The notes beneath the pieces are model-generated. The model was not told the origin of the DNA, made no database searches, and was given only the letters and a program-made list of their open reading frames with translations. The translations under genes were made by a program, and so were the position numbers. Shown piece after piece: positions 61,566 to 64,000 of a stretch of 64,000 nucleotides of DNA (positions are counted from its first letter, which is position 1; every line of letters begins with the position of its first letter). The stretch comes from DASXHZ01 sp036488085 (lineage in GTDB: Bacteria > Acidobacteriota > Thermoanaerobaculia > Gp7-AA8): NCBI GenBank assembly GCA_036488085.1, contig DASXHZ010000004.1, forward strand, positions 38,495 through 102,494, in the 5' to 3' direction.

Positions 61566-61826
61566 CGGACACGATACCGAAGGCTCACGACGACTGCCTG
61601 TCCCGTGCCTCGGACGCGCCGACCCCAAGCCTCCACCACGCCGGCCTACGGTCGGGACACCGGGTCCGAACCGGCGAACGCAGCCGAGGACGGGGCCGAC
61701 GCGTTTGATCGAAGCGCCCGCCATTTCGTTCTGGTCGCGGACGTCACATATCCGAGCGTGGAAAGCTTCGACTCCTCGAATAGCGGGTGTGGCGCTCGGC
61801 TAGAGCCGCCGGATTGGAGCCTTTCT

Positions 61827-62114
61827 TCATTCCTCGGGGCCGGAAAGCAGCCACGAGCCATCATCCGCGGGGTGAGCCTCGCCGATGCCGAAGGCCTCGG
61901 GCTGGCATGCACGGCAGAGACGGTAGAAACGAATGCCGCCGTGTGAGGGGGCGACCTCCCGGCCAAGGACGGTTGCCAGAATACGGACCTCTTCCGTGTC
62001 GAGCCGGCACTCGAACACCGACTTCTGCACCCCCCGTCCATGCCGCAAGAGGATGCGGGCGACGCGGTCCCGGACGTGGTCATTGTCGATGTCGTAGGCG
62101 ATGACCCATTGCAT
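61827..62114 (-). CDS. cas2: Cas2, copy 2
   Basis: 95 residues, leftward, nearly identical to copy 1. The visible changes are HGRGV for HGRRV, LDTEE for LDAEE and SWLLS for SWVLS. Both keep YDI and QKSVFEC. Its place 130 bases left of array 2 reproduces the layout of copy 1 and array 1, so cas2, array and leader were duplicated as a block. The low protein divergence despite diverged surroundings suggests selection or recent exchange. Confidence 0.92.
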   Translation of the reverse strand: MQWVIAYDIDNDHVRDRVARILLRHGRGVQKSVFECRLDTEEVRILATVLGREVAPSHGGIRFYRLCRACQPEAFGIGEAHPADDGSWLLSGPEE

Positions 62115-62243
62115 TGGAACTCCTCAGTCGTTTTGCCGATGCAGTCTCGGGCGTCGGCCTGGACCGAACGGCGGCGCGTTCACAATCCGGAACGTCGTGA
62201 TTCAAGAAGGCGAGGAAATCCTGGTCGTCCTGCTTCTCGCTTT

Positions 62244-63091
62244 CGTTTCAAAGGCTCTGTGCCCAAGCGCTGTGTGACTCGCTGACGACGCGTTGACGAT
62301 CACCAACAGCGGCACGGGTTTCAAAGGCTCTGTGCCCAAGGGCTGTCGCGACTCGCGGGGTCCGCTGAGGCCCAGACTTCCAGGAAGTATTTCGTTTCAA
62401 AGGCTCTGTACCCAAGGGCTGTCGCGACTCAACAGTCAATCCTACAACAATGGCTTCATCATTCCAGTTTCAAAGGCTCTGTGCCCAAGGGCTGTCGCGA
62501 CTTTCGCGACCGACGGTCATCTAATCCATCATTTCACTATGTTTCAAAGGCTCTGTGCCCAAGGGCTGTCGCGACTTCCGAATTCTACCGAGAAGCTAGC
62601 AAACAAGGGCTGTTTCAAAGGCTCTGTGCCCAAGGGCTGTCGCGACGTCGCCGGCGTCCGCAATCTGGACCTACTGGCGCGAAGTGAATGTTTCAAAGGC
62701 TCTGTGCCCAAGGGCTGTCGCGACGGCGATCCGGAACCTGACGCGCTGACCGGGCGGATCGAAGGTTTCAAAGGCTCTGTGCCCAAGGGCTGTCGCGACT
62801 GTACGAAGAGTTTCCAACCGGGATGTACGAGAAGTTTCAAAGGCTCTGTGCCCAAGGGCTGTCGCGACTTTCGATGCTCGCGGTCGACTGCTCGGCGTGA
62901 ATAGCACCGTTTCAAAGGCTCTGTGCCCAAGGGCTGTCGCGACCGACGGCAAGGAGAGCATTACTATCCACAGTCCGGAAGGGTTTCAAAGGCTCTGTGC
63001 CCAAGGGCTGTCGCGACCGGCGATGTCATCGCCGAAGCGAAGAAAGTACCCGTCAAGTTTCAAAGGCTCTGTGCCCAAGGGCTGTCGCGAC
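62244..63091 (-). CRISPR. CRISPR array 2, 12 repeats
   Basis: Same 35-bp repeat as array 1. Starts at 62244 (degenerate, 34 bp, ending GCGCTGTGTGAC), 62318, 62394, 62467, 62541, 62612, 62690, 62765, 62834, 62909, 62983 and 63057-63091. Spacers are 34-43 bases. Degeneration is again at the left end, and the right end abuts a leader-like flank shared with array 1. Confidence 0.97.
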
Positions 63092-63345
63092 CGCGGCATT
63101 ACGATACCACGTGGAATCAATGACTTACGGTGTCCTCTATGGGGGACCTCATGAACCTGACGATCGGCGCCCTCAAAGTCCGTGACGAATCGGACCGTAA
63201 CCCACGCTGGCACAATGATTAGCGGGTCGTTCCCGAGCTCCGGGCGCCAGAAACGGCCGTAAGCCCCTTGCCGCTCAACCATATACCCGCGTGGCATACC
63301 AAAATCGTGCGATCCGCCTGCCGATCCCCCCACCGATCTACGACC
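63092..63345 (-). promoter_or_regulatory. leader of array 2
   Basis: It starts with the same CGCGGCATTACGATACCACG as the array 1 leader and stays similar for about 240 bases with scattered substitutions (for example around 63128, 63148 and 63230-63260). Similarity then becomes patchy. Leftward transcription into the array is inferred. Confidence 0.75.
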
Positions 63346-63347
63346 GC

Positions 63348-63625
63348 TCATTTCGGACTCTCCAGCGGCACGTACCGCTCCCGCCGTCCGGTGACCAGCT
63401 CCCGTACCTGCCCTGCCTGACGGGCGATCGCCTCTCTCCACGTCAGCGTCACCCCTCCTCGGGCGTGAAGGTCACCGACAACCGTCTCCCCATCCCCTCG
63501 GCGCTTATGGCGGAGGACGAAGCACTTGGAGAGTTTCTCGGAGGCCGAGCCCCAGACCGAGCCGTCCCTGGGGTGGAGACGGAGCTTGACTGTTCAGCGA
63601 CCATTACAACTCTGGCCCACCGCAT
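63348..63625 (-). other. two tiny overlapping leftward open frames upstream of the array 2 leader
   Basis: Frame 63625-63449 (58 codons, ending MGRRLSVTFTPEEG) overlaps by GTGA a frame 63452-63348 of 34 codons (VTLTWREAIARQAGQVRELV, then TGRRERYVPLESPK). A related stretch, GPQVREFVTDRRSEYT, occurs beside the array 1 leader. It may be the tail of a gene that was once next to the duplicated leader. Low confidence as coding. Confidence 0.25.
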
Positions 63626-63640
63626 GTTTGCCGTGATCAG

Positions 63641-64000
63641 GTTTCAAAGCCTCTGTGCCCAAGGGCTGTCGCGACTCAAGTCGTTCAACTCGAAAGCAAG
63701 CGTGACGAACAGTTTCAAAGGCTCTGTGCCCAAGGGCTGTCGCGACGTAAGACTCCTTGGCGCTGGTGCGACAAGAACAACAGTTTCAAAGGCTCTGTGC
63801 CTAAGGGCCGGCGCGACTTGTTGAAGGGGATCTGCGAAATCTTCAACATCCCTCTCTTCACGTTTCAAAGGCTCTGTGCCCAAGGGCTGTCGCGACCGGA
63901 GAACGCGCGAAGTTCTGGACCAAGGTTGACGAGAGTTTCAAAGGCTCTGTGCGAGGGCTGTCGCGACGGTGACGCGTTCTACGGCGATGACCCGATCCCG
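63641..64000 (-). CRISPR. CRISPR array 3, at least 5 repeats, continues past the window
   Basis: Repeats at 63641, 63712, 63782, 63862 and 63935-63967, the last being a 33-bp copy with an internal deletion. The first has AAGCCTC for AAGGCTC and the third ends GGGCCGGCGCGAC. As in arrays 1 and 2 the left end is degenerate (trailer), so the leader should lie to the right, outside the window. No cas2 copy lies at its left end. Confidence 0.93.

Overview
The window is a single high-G+C bacterial chromosomal segment with densely packed genes, many ATGA/GTGA overlaps, and giant secreted NHL, beta-helix and Ig-like proteins. It also carries nuoB-CD-I, a methylcrotonyl-CoA carboxylase subunit and a B12-binding mutase subunit. 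This mixture resembles an Acidobacteriota-type aerobic heterotroph, but no rRNA or marker gene lies in the window, so the taxon is inference only.

Layout. 1-3.7 kb: a partial 2OG-Fe(II) oxygenase and a glycosyltransferase / methyltransferase / glycosyltransferase-like cluster. 3.8-7.4 kb: nuoB-nuoCD-nuoI and a ferritin-like protein. 7.6-10.1 kb: peptide deformylase, MFS transporter, HAD phosphatase. 10.2-16.3 kb: a secreted propeller-like protein behind a leader that could hide its own Shine-Dalgarno, a DUF4097-type protein, a cytochrome c pair and a GAF/HD-GYP phosphodiesterase. 16.5-21.7 kb: a 1741-residue secreted protein. 21.7-31.3 kb: an accessory stretch with a 42-43-bp tandem repeat, a three-gene secreted/membrane/metalloprotease operon, a secreted cysteine protease, a tRNA-like relic, and a decayed 2.6-kb segment (about 27.73-30.35 kb) bounded by imperfect inverted repeats. 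31.3-48.5 kb: a response regulator, a Crp/Fnr regulator, a PaaA/BoxB-type di-iron protein, a 1889-residue NHL protein, a CX4CH lipoprotein with a beta-barrel, a pentameric-ligand-gated-channel homologue, and acyl-CoA genes (mccB, enoyl-CoA hydratase, B12-binding subunit).

49.6-64 kb is the centrepiece: a type III-D-like CRISPR locus. One operon encodes a membrane-anchored CARF protein (Cam1-like), an HD-less Cas10 with an intact GGDD motif, a small separate Cas7-like protein, a Csx10/Cas5-like protein with a helical Cas11-like tail, a tandem double-Cas7, Csx19, a large Cas7-like RAMP and the ring nuclease Csx3. Together they can be read as target RNA binding by the RAMP complex, cyclic oligoadenylate synthesis by Cas10, activation of the membrane CARF effector, and clearance of the signal by Csx3. 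Three arrays with one 35-bp repeat family follow. Their repeat polarity and the conserved right-hand flanks indicate leftward transcription. A cas2 gene sits at the trailer end of arrays 1 and 2, and the cas2-array-leader module has been duplicated. No cas1 or cas6 is present in the window.

A short element, GTAGGGAAAC-N9-CGTCACTCC, with a possible H-type pseudoknot, is exactly shared upstream of the CRISPR operon and of the metalloprotease operon. A degenerate copy lies upstream of the cysteine protease gene. It could define a small regulon and is the least explained signal here. Several genes (27.9, 29.1, 29.9 and 45.7 kb) look interrupted by single-base shifts, which may be real decay or assembly error.
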